Made by a program: the position numbers and the translations under genes. The notes beneath the pieces are model-generated. The model searched no databases. It was not told the origin of the DNA and saw only the letters and a list, made by a program, of their open reading frames with translations. Shown here in pieces: positions 12,801-24,677 of a stretch of 64,000 nt of DNA. Numbering within the stretch: the first letter of the stretch is position 1; every line of letters begins with the position of its first letter. The DNA is from Pleurostoma richardsiae (taxonomy: Eukaryota > Ascomycota > Sordariomycetes > Calosphaeriales > Pleurostomataceae): the NCBI GenBank assembly GCA_030052745.1, contig JANBVO010000031.1:124001-188000 (forward strand). Direction: 5' to 3'.

Positions 12801-14361
12801 ATGGACCATTACTTTCGCCAGTAACGGGTCTGGACCTGTTAGACTTATTATATTGTACTTCAGAGGTGTATGCCATACCAAAGGAGGGTGAAATCAGCGT
12901 TCCAGTCCGCACCCATGTGTCAACTCGAACTTGTTCGTCGTTCAAAGGAAACTGAACGTTCTGTAATAATCCGGGCGCCGGGGTAAAATTCTTGGCAGGG
13001 TTTTCCGCATAGACCCGAACTTCTATTGCATGTCCGCGAGGGACTGCCCTTGCGTACTGCTGAAGTTGTTGTGGGGATAACCCAGCTCTACCGGCCAGTT
13101 CATCGGCCGCTTGTAGCAGCATAAGCTGCACAAGATCAACGTCATAGCATAGCTCCGAGATTCCGTGTTCGACCTGGAGCCTCGTATTCATCTCGAGAAA
13201 GTAATAATCACCGGTGTCATTGTCGACGAGAAACTCGACGGTACCGGCAGACTTGTACTGCACCGACGCGGCCAGAGAAGTAGCAGATTGCCTCAGTCGG
13301 TCCCGGAGTTCAGGATGTCGCATGATGAAAGGACTTGGAGACTCTTCAAGGACTTTCTGGTGGCGTCTTTGAAGCGAGCATTCTCTCTCCCCAAAAAATA
13401 AGACGTCGCCTTGGCCGTTGCCGAATACTTGTGCTTCGATATGCCTGGATTATGTGAGAGGGTTTACGAGAATTAGGAACGGATTGCCTTACCGGCCGTT
13501 TGCAATGTATTTTTCTATGAACATCCCGGAGTTCTTGAACAGAGCCTCGCCTCGACTGCGGACCATCTTGACTGCCGCTTCGAGCTCCTTTGGATCATGG
13601 CACACCTGCAAGCCCATGCCTCCTCCGCCGGCAGTAGCTTTGACCATAACCTCGAGTGCTGTCAGCTTAACAGGATTTTGCTACTCAAAATTGTTAAACT
13701 CACAGGGTAGCCTAGGTTGTCAGCGAGCTTTACCACATCGTCGCTATCACTCAACATCCCCGTGCCCGGGACTACAGGCACATTGGCTCTGACAGCCAAT
13801 TCACGGGCCCGGTGCTTCAATCCGAAGTCCGTCAGTGTTTCCGGTGAAGGGCCGACAAATACGATCCTAGCTGCATGCAAAGCTGTCACAAATTCCGCGT
13901 TCTCGCTCAGAAATCCTGAAGCCATCAGATTTCGCACCCACTGACAACGTCCCTTAAAACATACCATAACCCGGTACAACGGCTTGAGCGCCGCTCTGTT
14001 GACATATCTGAATGATATTTGGACTGGATAGGCTGGAGTTAGTCCTCGAGCGTCAAGTCCTCTTGGAGAAACATACATGTTAAGGTAGCCCTGGGAACCA
14101 CTTCCTTCCAACTGGTACGCCTCGTCGGCCACCGTGACATGCAAAGAAGATGCTAATAGGTTAACAATGATACCTCTACTAGGGCATTCTAAGCTCACCT
14201 TCTTCCTCCGTGTAAATCGCGATGGACTTGATGTTCAACTTGGCAAAGTTAGTAATGTCAACCCTTTGACAAGCCAAACTCGAGACGGACCTTCTTGCAA
14301 GACTGGATAATTCTGACAGCGATCTCGCCTCGGTTGGCGATTAGAACACGTTGAAGCTCCA
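9833..14361 (-). CDS. Urea-carboxylase-like biotin enzyme without amidase domain (LamA-like)
   Basis: This is a large minus-strand gene with at least twelve exons. Domains in order are: biotin carboxylase from the start (LQRVLIANRGEIAVRII; PGYGFLSENAEF assembled over two introns; GYYFLEMNTRLQVEHGIS-type ATP-grasp region); KipA/PxpC-like AHS2 domain (GAYTTVQDLPGR, GVPVSGPMDD) near 12550-11480; KipI/PxpB-like AHS1 domain near 11330-10430; and a biotinyl domain at the C-terminus with the lysine motif EAMKMEI. The order equals the carboxylase half of fungal urea amidolyase Dur1,2, but the N-terminal allophanate hydrolase is absent: the first exon starts straight at the biotin carboxylase. With LamB/YcsF at 17017 it resembles the A. 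nidulans lam locus (2-pyrrolidone use) and bacterial PxpABC. An in-frame TGA at 10133-10135 lies inside a 66-base intron. Urea or guanidine carboxylase is the alternative role. Confidence 0.85.
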
Positions 14362-14893
14362 TCGCGACAGTATTACACAGCGATGTGATTCTGTGTGTAT
14401 GTCTCTAAGACGCCGAAGCTGCCAAACAGAGCAGACCGCATGGCTTGGGTGGCTGATACTGGGAATAGGTACGTATTTCTGGCTTACTTGCAATGAAATT
14501 CCCCGATTCGTTTCGTTAGCCCTTATCATCCGATTCTCGGCTTCTGTGAAGGGCCAAGATAGAGCGTTTCGCTGGACCCGAATCGGTCAAGATCTGGCGC
14601 CACGACGTGGGCCACCTAACTTAGCGCACGCTTGACTGTATCTGGAGAAAACAGGCGCTCGGGTCTCAGCGGCCGCCATAATGATTAGAGTAGTGCATAG
14701 TGGGATAAGCTGCTTCATCAGGTTAACGGCGGTTGACGAGACCAAGGTTAGAATAGCTGGTTTCGAGGGGCAACTGCGGATCCGAGAGAGGAAATGGGCT
14801 AGGGGGTCCAGAGAGGCATACAGGAAGTATAAGTCGATATGTCACGCGCCAGTCAGGGAGAGGACATGCTGTGAACGAGCATGCACGAGCAGT
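14362..14893. promoter_or_regulatory. Divergent promoter between LamA-like gene and aminotransferase
   Basis: The 532 bases contain two HGATAR sites (TTATCA 14523-14528 and AGATAG 14557-14562). Two CGG-triplet pairs sit beside them: CCG-N5-CGG at 14530-14540 and CCG-N3-CGG at 14578-14586. This is consistent with joint control by an AreA-type GATA factor and a Zn2Cys6 dimer such as the one encoded at 18109-20043. Confidence 0.5.
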
Positions 14894-16443
14894 ATGGCGG
14901 CTATTACCTTAGCAGAAGCCGTCCCAGCCCTCCCAGGGGTTTCAAGCACCCTCGGGACGGTCAATGGGAACGGCGTGGCCAAAGAAGCCCTGGTTGAAGT
15001 CACGGCCATTGACCCAAGCGAAGGCTTCATAGAGGATGAGCGGGAGTATTGCCCACAAGGCCTGAATTCTCTTCCGATTGTCGTTTCTCGAGCAAAAGGA
15101 GCACATCTCTGGAGCGTTGACGGCCGGCGATATGTCGACTTTATGAGCGCGTTCGCTGTAACGAACCAGGGCCACTGCCATCCTCGTATCATTGCGGCCT
15201 TGATTGAACAAGCACAGAAATGCACGCTGACCTCCAAGGCGTTCTTCAACGATCAGAACTCGGTGCTTTGCAAGAAGCTATGCAAGGTGAGTGTCCACCA
15301 TCACTTCTGACCTGCCCAGGGGCTCACATTCGAACAGCTACTTGGCTTCGACAAGGCTGTCCCTATGAACACTGGTTCCGATGCCATTGACCTCGTCATC
15401 AAATTGGCCCGTCATTGGGGATACACACGCAAGGGCATCGCGAAGGACCAAGCCTTGATCTTGACGGCGACGGGCAACTTCCACGGCAAATCGCTGAGCC
15501 CATTATCGGGCTCGACTGATCCCGGGATCAGGGCTCCATGTTAGTTTTGCAATCCCGTGCAAGGATACCTGCTTACCTCTCGGCCTCCCCGCAGACTTTG
15601 GCCCCTATCTCCCTGGATTCGGCCCAGACTCGACCGGACATATCGTTCGTTACAACGACCTTAACGACCTGGAGCGCGTGCTCGAGCGTGACGGGCACCG
15701 AACGGCTGCGTTTATCATGGAACCTGTTCTAGGCTACGGCGGATGCATACCCGTGAGCGATGGCTACCTCCAGGCCGCCAGGGAGCTGTGCACGAAGCAC
15801 AATGTCCTACTTGTCATGGACGAGATTCAGTCCGGCTTCGGCCGCGCCGGCTACCTGATGGCACACCAGAAGGAGAACATTAAACCAGACCTGGTTGTGC
15901 TCGGAAAGGCACTGACTGGCGGGGCTTATGCGATGAGCATGGTATTGGGGAGCAGAGAAGTGATGGGCGACAAGCTCCCGGGCCAGTGAGTTGCTTCTCA
16001 ATGCTTCTACGGTCACTGCATTCTAACCGTTCTACAGCCACAGCTCGACCTTTTCGGGTAACCCACTCGCAAGCGCAGTGGGGTTAGCGGCAGTCGACGT
16101 GATCGTTGACGAGCAGCTGCCTCAGCGGTCCTTGCAGTTAGGAGAGCGCGTGCGAGCTCGCCTGCGGTCGATTAAGTCGCCTTTCATCAAGGAGATTACC
16201 GGCCAGGGACTTCTAATTGCAGTCAACATCGACGAGTCGCACCCATCAGGACGCGTCACCGCGCGGAGGCTGGCAGCACTGATGGCTCAGAGGGGTGTTA
16301 TACTGTATTCAGTCGCTAACAGGTTGAGGATGTCACCGCCGCTAGTGATAGACGAGAAGGACCTCTGGGAAGGTATCAATGTACTTGAGTCCTGCTTGAA
16401 GGACTTGGTCAACGTCGTAGACAAGATTCCAGGGGAGGAGTGA
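14894..16443 (+). CDS. Class III PLP aminotransferase (ornithine/omega-amino-acid type)
   Basis: Exons 14894-15286, 15338-15539, 15595-15985 and 16038-16443 join in frame to 463 residues. Fold-type I aminotransferase marks are clear: NTGSDAIDLVIKLAR, GNFHGKSLS, DEIQSGFGRAG with the PLP-interacting Asp, and the Schiff-base lysine in VVLGKALTGG (about residue 303), then HSSTFSGNPLASA. The closest family is ornithine aminotransferase, which moves a delta-amino group to 2-oxoglutarate; relatives act on GABA and other omega-amino acids. An N-terminal extension of about 45 residues is not part of the catalytic core. Earlier in-frame ATGs (from 14681) exist, but the sequence between looks like 5' UTR. 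It sits between the LamA- and LamB-like genes, which fits transamination of the omega-amino acid released by lactam opening. Confidence 0.88.
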
Positions 16444-17016
16444 TGGCTTGCTTGGTCACTCAGTATTAGTCGAAGGATAGCAATAGAGGCGACAAGTTTC
16501 ATTATATCACCATCCAACTCTTGCAGTAGCAGGTTGATGATTTCGTCCCGGAGTGTTCCCCCATTTGCATTGGCCCCGTCATGATCATGATGCTGAGTAG
16601 TTAGCACCATCGTGAAGAGTCCCGAATGCTTCTACGGGTCGTTTTGTATCAATCCAAACCCTCCGCTTCCGCCAATAACATCGCCAAGGAATCCGTCAGA
16701 CGCATTATACACTAGAGCGCGCACATATCGCCTATCTACCATTTCGGCTTCGCCTTCGGAACGAGAGCATGCGGATCCACCCTTATCTCTACCTCAACCA
16801 GCTGCTGCGCTAACTGAAAATGGTGCGGCGAGCCGCCGATACTGGCTCCTACCAAGAAAACCTATCACTCCTATCGTCGAGATTATGACGGGAATCCTCT
16901 ATTAATTCGTCGTCGACTGGACAGGATTTCAGGTGAGCAGGGCCTGAGAAAGTGAAACCACATCTTCTGCGGTGATGGGGTCAATGCCAGAGCCATCGTG
17001 TGACGCCGGGAGCAAA
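16444..17016. promoter_or_regulatory. Upstream region of the LamB-like gene
   Basis: The region spans the end of the aminotransferase gene to the LamB start, both on the plus strand. One HGATAR site occurs in reverse at 16783-16788 (TTATCT). No coding frame is supported. Confidence 0.4.
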
Positions 17017-17943
17017 ATGGCACGAGTTACGATCAACTGTGACATGGGAGAAGGGTACGGGAACTGGAGAATGGTATGTTGATCACTAGTCGGATCTCTA
17101 CGGGACCGCTGACAACGTGCACCGAAAGGGGCCCGATGAGGAACTGATGCCCTTGATCGACCTCGCCAACGTGGCATGCGGGTTCCATGGCGGCGACCCC
17201 GTCATCATGCACAAGACAGTTAAGCTTGCAAAGAAGCACAACGTCCCCGTTGGAGCTCATCCATCGCTACCGGACCGGGAAGGCTTCGGTAGGCGATATA
17301 TCGATATTTCAGCCTCAGATCTGTACGATCAACTAGTGTACCAGATTGGAGCACTCGCCGGATTCCTAAAAGCTGAGGAGATGCCGCTGAACCACGTCAA
17401 GATGCACGGATACCTCTACAAAATGTGCGAGGCAAGCGAGGCGCACTGCGAAGCGGTCATAAAGGCAGTCAAACTGTTCAGCGTCCCCCTCCTCCAAGTC
17501 GCGGGGTGCAGTCTAGAGAAAATGGCAGCCAAGCATGGTGTTCCCTTCATCCCGGAGTTTTATCCCGACCTCCACTACAGTATCGAAGGCCGGTTGGTCC
17601 CACTCGCGTAAGTGACCAGGATGAAGCCCGGAAGGAAGTAATTAGGTGTTAAACTCATGTGTGATAACTAGAGTTTCGCCTCGAGTCACCTCGGACACCG
17701 TCAAGGCAAAAATGGAGAAGATAATACGGGAAGACATTGTCCTCACGCAAGAAAAGCAGCCTGTTAAGCTGGGTCTCGAGGGTCGGTCCTTTAGCTGCTG
17801 CATCCACAGCGACCTGCCTTGTAAGTCTGAAGCCCATGGGACTAGTGGACAATTCGTGCTGATATCTGGACACAGTTGCATTAGAAACCTGCAAGGAAGT
17901 TCGGGCTGCGATAGTGGGGTGCTTTGGAGCAAAGTTGGAATAG
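17017..17943 (+). CDS. LamB/YcsF-family (PxpA-like) lactam-opening subunit
   Basis: Exons 17017-17073, 17129-17607, 17672-17820 and 17876-17943 join in frame to 250 residues, the normal size for the family. Conserved elements are INCDMGEGYGNW at the N-terminus, ANVACGFHGGDP, GAHPSLPDREGFGRR, YQIGALAGFLKAE, VKMHGYLYKM, and CIHSD near the end (bacterial members usually read VKPHGALYN and C-x-HGD, so two positions diverge). Bacterial PxpA works with PxpB/PxpC in ATP-dependent 5-oxoproline hydrolysis; the family name comes from the A. nidulans lamB gene for lactam use. PxpB- and PxpC-like domains are present in the fused protein at 9833-14361, so both halves of the system are within 8 kb. The first exon is only 57 bases; its GT donor follows WRM. 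Confidence 0.88.
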
Positions 17944-18108
17944 ATCTCGCGAACTATATCCCCTCAGAGATGTCAATTGCGGCCAGGAGTCTCACACCCG
18001 CGGACAGAATCATAGGGTACTGGGTAAATGTCGAACTTTGCGAAGATGTAACTACAGCATGCGGCAATGGAGTATGCATCTTAGAAAGCCGATCACGACC
18101 AGTTCAGC

Positions 18109-20043
18109 TTAGATTACGAAGTGGCTATCCCTAGTCTCCAGTAAGATTAAATCAACTTCCTCTTCTTCGGTTGTGAATTGACTTAGTCCCAACGCCTCTC
18201 TCCGTAGATCGCTCTGCCTCCAAATTTCTTCTGTGAGCTCCATCATCTGCCTGCGAGACGTAGCCCGGTATGACTGGAGCATCTGAGCGTGCATTTCTCT
18301 GACCCATGCTCGGTCCTCCACCGTAACAGCCTCTCGGGCAATCAGGTAGAAAGGCAATGGAAGAGACGACGCGGAACTAGACCCCGCGGGGATGCCTTTC
18401 ATCAGTGAGAAGGCTATCCGAACCGTCTGTTGGACACGGTTGGAGGTGGTAGCATCTCGGTATATGCGTCGCTGAAGGAGGAGTTGAGCCAGCCAATAAA
18501 AGCATTCGTTCAAGAGCCTCAGATGAAACCGAGAGGCTGCCGGATAGTGCAGGCGTATCTCTTCGCTATTGGGAGAGAGATCGCAGGGAAGCCGTAACAT
18601 GTCGGGGAAGCGTTGCATGGCCCAACTTCGAAGGGTAGTCTCGAGCTGATAGCCCTGTCGTAAGATCTCGTCCCTTCGGTCTGCGCGTTCCCATAACTCG
18701 CTGGCAAGGTGGGCGATGTGAGCCAATGCACTTAAGACAGGTTGAGGACATCCAGCCATCTCGTGCATGCAGGGCTCGGTGAAGTCAACCTCCTCGCTGA
18801 TCTGGTACAGCCAGAAGGTCAGCGGCGCCCGCGGCCTCATTCTGTGAAACAGAGCCCACGCAACGTCAAGCATAGCGAACCGCTGCGTCAGGAACCGCGC
18901 GACGAAGCCAGTGACGGGCTGTGAGACATAGTTGAGCTTTCCAAGCAGGAACATCGAACAGTCCAGGTGTGCGTTTGCTGTGTCCCCGCCGGTGAAGATG
19001 ACCTGTGCGATCTGGAACAGGCAAGCGGCCAGCGCTGCTTCGTAAGGGGATAGGAGGTTGCTCGAGTCTGATAAATGCAAAGCCGGCGGCTCCTCTGCAA
19101 GCAAATCCAAGGCGTGTCTCAATGACTGCAGAGCTCTATTTTGCCGAACTATGGCTGCTTGAGCTCGAGTACCTCCTTGATTCAGCATCCACTGTGTCGC
19201 AATGGCCACGAGAGTATGTAGGACAACAGGCGACTGCACGGCGTACGCGGAGAGCTTCCGATACGGGTTCCGCTCGTCATCGTAGGTTGACATTACACCG
19301 GAGACGTGTTTGATGTCTAGAGCGCGTTAGTACTTGGATTCAGTAAGTGTCACGGGAGGTGACTTACAGTATCCGAAGGCGATGCCTTCGCCCGGCGTGT
19401 CGAAGACACCTTCGAAGTCGCCACCAAACACGGCTGTGTCTAGCACCCAGAGACCCAGTTGAGAAATATCGGTATGACCTAAAGTCAAAGATGCGTTCGC
19501 CTCGTGAGCACGCGGTCCCGCTCGGGCTCCTTCATCCATTGTAGATGGCTGGGCAATTGATGGGATGACCATCATCTCCTCGTCGCCACCGCCATACCAC
19601 TCTTCGTCATGCCGTTGCTCAAAGACCTCATCTTCCTCGGCCTCAATTTGGTCACTAGTCTTACTTGAGACCACAGGATCATGAGCTGGAGAGCTGGTCT
19701 TCAGCGTAAAACTGTCGACCGGTGGCGTCCGGTAGTCCGGCAGAGGGATGCCCAGCTGGTCCGAGCCACTGACCGAGATGTTGCGGCGTGCCTCAGACAG
19801 CCTAGATAGTCGTTCTCCATAGGATGAAGGGTTTTTGACTTGCGCCCACTTGACCCGGACCACATATTCACAACGAAGTCCTCGCCTTACGCAGGCCTGG
19901 CACTGAGGGCGGCCCTCGTCGCATTTGCGGCGCCGCTGCCGACAGAAGAGGCAACCTAATTAGGAACCACAGGATTAGCTTCTGCCCCTCGTATTAGGGG
20001 ATCGTGGGCTACTACCAGAGTTTGAGCGAGTCCCAGGCACCAT
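18109..20043 (-). CDS. Zn2Cys6 fungal-specific transcription factor
   Basis: Exons 20043-20016, 19955-19368 and 19316-18109 join in frame to 607 residues. Residues about 11-39 hold a canonical C-x2-C-x6-C-x6-C-x2-C-x6-C binuclear zinc cluster (CLFCRQRRRKCDEG then QCQACVRRGLRCEY). The first intron splits the codon just before the cluster. The middle is acidic and Ser/Pro rich, and the C-terminal two thirds resembles the fungal transcription factor 2 type region (SAYAVQSPVVLHTLVAIATQ, heptad-like helices, aromatic FHLRLLNECFYW). It is convergent with the LamB-like gene, 165 bases apart, and is the only regulator in the block. This suggests a pathway-specific activator, like AmdR in the A. nidulans omega-amino-acid regulon, but the cluster sequence alone cannot prove orthology. 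Confidence 0.88.
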
Positions 20044-22343
20044 GTTGGATTGACGTTATGGAATGGGGAAGAGCTGGCGTCCAGATGTTGCGGCATCGGC
20101 ACTATCAGCGCCATTAGCTCCCTGATAAGGCCCAAGCCATGATTGGATGGTAAACCATTAGCGTCTTGGTCCAGGTCACTCCTGTTGTGATGGCAATAAA
20201 CGGGGAAGTTCCTTCGATTCCGTTTCTGCGTTCAACTATGAGCTAAAGCTGTATCAAATGCTCGAGCGCGGTGGGATAGGCGTACGGAAAGAGTGCCAAG
20301 CGCATTTATGTCCGGATGCTTTAGAACGTGAACAGAATCATCGGTTGGACACCTCTGAGTACGTACTGTGTCGCATGACAGCAAAAGGTCAACTTGTTTC
20401 GGTCTCTCGGCTTCATTATGTCACCTTGCCAGCAGACTTACGTCCAGGAACATACCATGGCACTGTGTCATTCCGATTCACCGTTGGGGCTATTTTCCGC
20501 GCTGGGGGGGGGGGGGGGGGGGAACTGGCGATCCGCTAGCGATGGTCGTTTCCGGCACTCTCAACACCATTTCAATCCGTAAATGAAAGGCAAAGGTAAG
20601 ATCCTGTTTCATGGCTCCAATCTACACGTTGGTGCTGGAGTCTGTGTGATGGTTGGCGCCTGGAAATATTTGTCACTCTAGGTATGTAAACGTAAACATC
20701 GCTGGGGAACAAGCCGCGGCCGGTTTCAATGGTTGGATCCCACACATTGAGGTCACCAGGCAAAACATGGTACTGCTGACGATGGCCTAACAGACGCCAC
20801 AGAACTCAGCGAGGCAGAATGGCTCACAAGCTCCTGTCGTGCAGCCCTAGGTGACATTGTTAGCCATATTGGCAGAGAGGAATTCCAAGGCTGCGCATGC
20901 TGCTACATCCAATACATTGATTACCAAGGCATGCCGGATTGCTTCGGCTGTGGGCCGACGCCGTTGGAAGCAGAAGTTGACGGTGTCAGGCTCATCCTTG
21001 TATCCGGAGTTCTGGTAACTGAGTGAGGGCATCAATGATATTCTTTTGAAGGTACAAAGTCATAAGAACTAAAGTGTGCACGCCAGCAATCCAGTAGTAA
21101 CTCCTTGCGACCAACCCCGAGGATCAGATCTCAGAGCCGGGCTCTATGTTAGGAATTCGTATTGAAATAGCCTCTGAAGTAATCTGCGATCATATTGCAG
21201 GTATCGGAAGATGCGGCAAGATTCCACGTTTTGTTATGGCTCGAGGTTCTTGTTTGCATAGGCTCACTCGCGATGGTTGCGATTGCTGGATTGAGGAGTC
21301 CGAGATAACATTGTCCACAACACAGTGATATAGCATAACGGGGATTTTATCAAGTTTTGTGTTGTCGTCTAGGATTTAAGCTATTACTATATAAGCTGTC
21401 GTATACGGTATACCTGGTATAAGCTCTAGTTGCGACACGACTTGGGAGCGTCCAGCTTTGGGATTCCCTTTAGAGCCAGCTAAAATTATCAGTTTACCAA
21501 GTACCGAACTGAAAATAGTCTTGCAAAGCGTTTCTACCCTGACTGCCTTTCCGCGCTGATTGCAAAAGCGATATCAACCCAGCCACCAATCCCTCGGATT
21601 CCAGCCTGTCGTACGAGCTGTACCGATGACGGGTCAACCTTGATCTATTATGTCTGGGTGCAGATGCTATTGCATATATGCTATCTAGAACCGTCCGCCA
21701 TATCATACTACTAAACGCGATGGAAGAGCTGTAGTTGAGATGCAGGGGAGTCGACGGCAGGAGAAGCTCGCCTGGAACATATGTAGATGGTCAAATGGAT
21801 GCCTTACACGGAGATAAGTTGGTGCCCAGAGGCTACTGCGTACGCTATCATTAGACGCACTAGGATAGTAGCATAGATGCTATCTCTTGGCGGAGCGACT
21901 ACCTTGTCAGAGAGGAGACGCATATTCATTGGCTCCCTTGGTTGGATAGCGGTCTATCCCCGTACTGCGCCATCCCTAATTTGAGTCGAGCGCTGCCGTT
22001 TAGGGGAGATCAGCTCGTAGATAAGATAATCATATCCGGGGATTCGGCACACCCTGCATACGTACCTGCGGTGCTAGTACTGCGACGAGCCACTCGAGCC
22101 AACCACTTCACACGGAACTTGGACCTAGGGCGATATCTACCCATCCATGGCCGTGGGGAGAGCTGTACGGGTGAGCCCTCGATGTGATTATAACACTCTT
22201 CATAGCCCGCGACGGTTTTCTCGCATGCCTGACACTACGCATCGTCGTGTAGTAGCAGCATCCTTTCTCTCCAGCAAGACCCCCCGATCGTGTGATTGCA
22301 TTCCCGACACCACTACTATTCTAAGAGAAAGACCGATGACAAG
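20044..22343. other. Long intergenic region, AT-rich in part
   Basis: About 2.3 kb without a supported gene. All frames are short and overlap on both strands. The right part (21330-21500) is AT-rich. It contains the G homopolymer listed separately. The last few hundred bases serve as promoter of the siderophore-type carrier; CTATC/GATA-type words occur but no clear cluster was seen. Confidence 0.5.
20504..20522 (+). repeat. G homopolymer, 19 bases
   Basis: An uninterrupted run of 19 G residues in non-coding DNA. Such runs can form G-quadruplexes and are also prone to sequencing length error. Confidence 0.9.
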
Positions 22344-24443
22344 ATGAAGTCTCCATCAGAGCCGGCGACCACGACCAATGCGGGCCTTGAGCCCATCCAG
22401 CCCGTCGCCACCAACAACAATGACAACGACGTCGAGAGCCTCAAGAATGCGCCGATCGCGGTTGAGATCAGCGACGAAGGTGCCCGGCGTATCGAACTGG
22501 TACAGCTGGTCTGGGGCAACCACGGCAAGCTCGTCGCCTTCTCCGCCATCGCCCTCTGCATGGTCGTATAGTCAGTCCCGGCGTCCCTTTCCCACCACTG
22601 TCAATGAGCCATGGGAGCATCGGTGCTCTTTGTTCTCGTTGATTGCGTCTCGATGTCTCCGCTGTGTATTGGTAACTTGGCTGACCTCTTGCCCCCTTAA
22701 TTGTATATATTAGCGAGTTGGATGTGACAACATTCAATACGTACTGGACGTACGCGCTCTCTGACTTCCAGAGCCTCGCCTCCTCGGCTGCCTTGGCTGC
22801 TGCCGGCGATCTTGCCTTCTCCCTTGTCAAACCTATCTACGCCAAGACATCCGATATTGTCGGCCGTGGCTATATCTACCCTTTCGCTACAACCTTGGCT
22901 TGTATTGGTCTCATCGTCGCAGCCACCTCCAAGGGCTTCCCTGCTTTCGCTGTTGGGACGATTCTCCGGCTGCTAGGACTCAGCGGTATTAACTCGATGA
23001 ATGCGATTGTCATTGCCGACGTCACCACCACCCGTCAGCGTGGCTTTGGGGTTACTTTCCAGTTCTGGCCTTACCTTATCCTGCCGTGGGTGGTGTCTTA
23101 CATGGTCTCTAAGGTTGTGTCTCCAGGCGGCATCGGCTGGGCCTGGGGTATTGGCATTACCGCTATCATCTTCCCTATTGGCACCGTCTTTATCACTACC
23201 TTCCTGCTCAAGAACGAACGCCGCGCTAAGAAGCTCGAACTGGTCTCGCGACCTAAGATCTCGTTCTATCAGTTCTGCTCCCATGTCGACCTTGGGGGAT
23301 TGGCCATTATGATCATTTCGTTGGCCTTCATCTTGGTACCTCTATCAATAGCGAGCCTGCAGAAACACGGCTACCGCACGCCGTGGATCATCGCCCTTAT
23401 CATTATTGGAGGCCTGGGCATATTTCTCGCATTTCCCTTGTACGAAGGGAAGGTTGCCGTCCATCCTATCTTCCCCCTCCGCTACGCCCGGCACCGCGCC
23501 ATCGGACTCGCCTTCCTGATATACTTCACCGATGCTATGGCCGCTGCCGCTAGCCATGGATACTTGTACAACTGGGCCCTCATCGCTCATAACTTCACTA
23601 TACTAGAGGCGACGAACCTTAACTTCATTAATAGCGTCCTGACCTTCTTCTCCGGCATGATCTTTGGGCTTATTATATGGAGAACCCGTACGTATAAGTG
23701 GTGGATTCTGGCCGGTTGCGTCATCCGCTTAGTCGGGTACGGCGTCATGTTCAGGATCCGAAGCGGGAGCCCTACTATGGCCGAGATCTTTATCGTCCAG
23801 GTTATCCAGGGTGTCGGCGACGGCATTGTACAGATCGGTGGCTACGTCGCGGCGACTATTAACGTTCCCCATAGTGAGACGGCCCAGATGACAGCTTTAG
23901 TAGTAACAATTGGCATGCTAGGAACCAGTGTCGGCAACGCGATCAGTGGGGCTATTTACACCGGTACATTCCGGGAGCAACTGGCTAAGGAGCTTGGCTC
24001 AAAGGCTACACCGGAGCTGATCAGCAATGTCTTCAACTCCATTACTGTGGGAATTCCTGCCTGGGGTACGCCGGAACGGACTGCTATCAATATTGCCGTA
24101 CGTATGGCCTGTCAATGGCGTCATCCTCGCCGTATGTTATTGATGGCACGTAAGATTAACAGACCTCACAGTACAATTCCGTCACATCGTTCTTTTTCAT
24201 CGCAGCCATGGCCATCATCGTGCCAGGTTTCGTGCTCGTATACTTTCTACCTAACCAGAAGCTCAAGTGCGTCCTCGAATCAATCCTGTTCACGCTGGTC
24301 AAGCTGACGACGTACACAGCGATTCCCAGAACCTTCTTGAGGATCACGGCATGTTCGGTAATAGCCAGCAGATCATCATCGAGGGACATGCGACTCGTAC
24401 AGGGCCTCGGGCTCCCGAGACTTCAGAGATGCGGGCTTTGTAA
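22344..24443 (+). CDS. MFS siderophore-iron transporter (Sit/Arn/MirB type)
   Basis: Exons 22344-22570, 22714-24097, 24172-24266 and 24320-24443 join in frame to 609 residues. A hydrophilic 70-residue N-terminus precedes about 14 helices. Family marks include YELDVTTFNTYWTYA after helix 1, SDIVGRGYIYPFATTLACIG, FYQFCSHVDLGGL before helix 7, and the extracellular loop segment SKATPELISNVFNSI with PERTAINIAYNSV. The C-terminus ends in a polar tail. Relatives import ferric hydroxamate siderophores by proton symport. An in-frame ATG at 22296 would add 16 basic residues; 22344 is preferred. No siderophore synthetase gene lies nearby, so it may take up xenosiderophores. Confidence 0.88.
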
Positions 24444-24677
24444 GGAGTTTCGCAATATCGCTTCTCTCGCTGGTTCGAATTGAGTGCTATGGGTTGATAC
24501 TCAGTTATACACTTTCTCCATTTCGGTCTCTGGTCAACCCCCCGTAGCAAAGATAGAGACATGCAGTCCGATAAAACAACAGTTCACATCCTACAGAGGC
24601 TTTCTCCCCAAAACAACAATTCTGTAGCGAAGTCAGCACGGAGTCCGGAGGGATGTTCCCCAGTACAAATGAAGGAC

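Noticed and set aside
9833-14361. The biotin enzyme as a pseudogene or as full Dur1,2 urea amidolyase
   Set aside because: All apparent stops fall in introns with good splice signals, and no amidase domain is present next to it.
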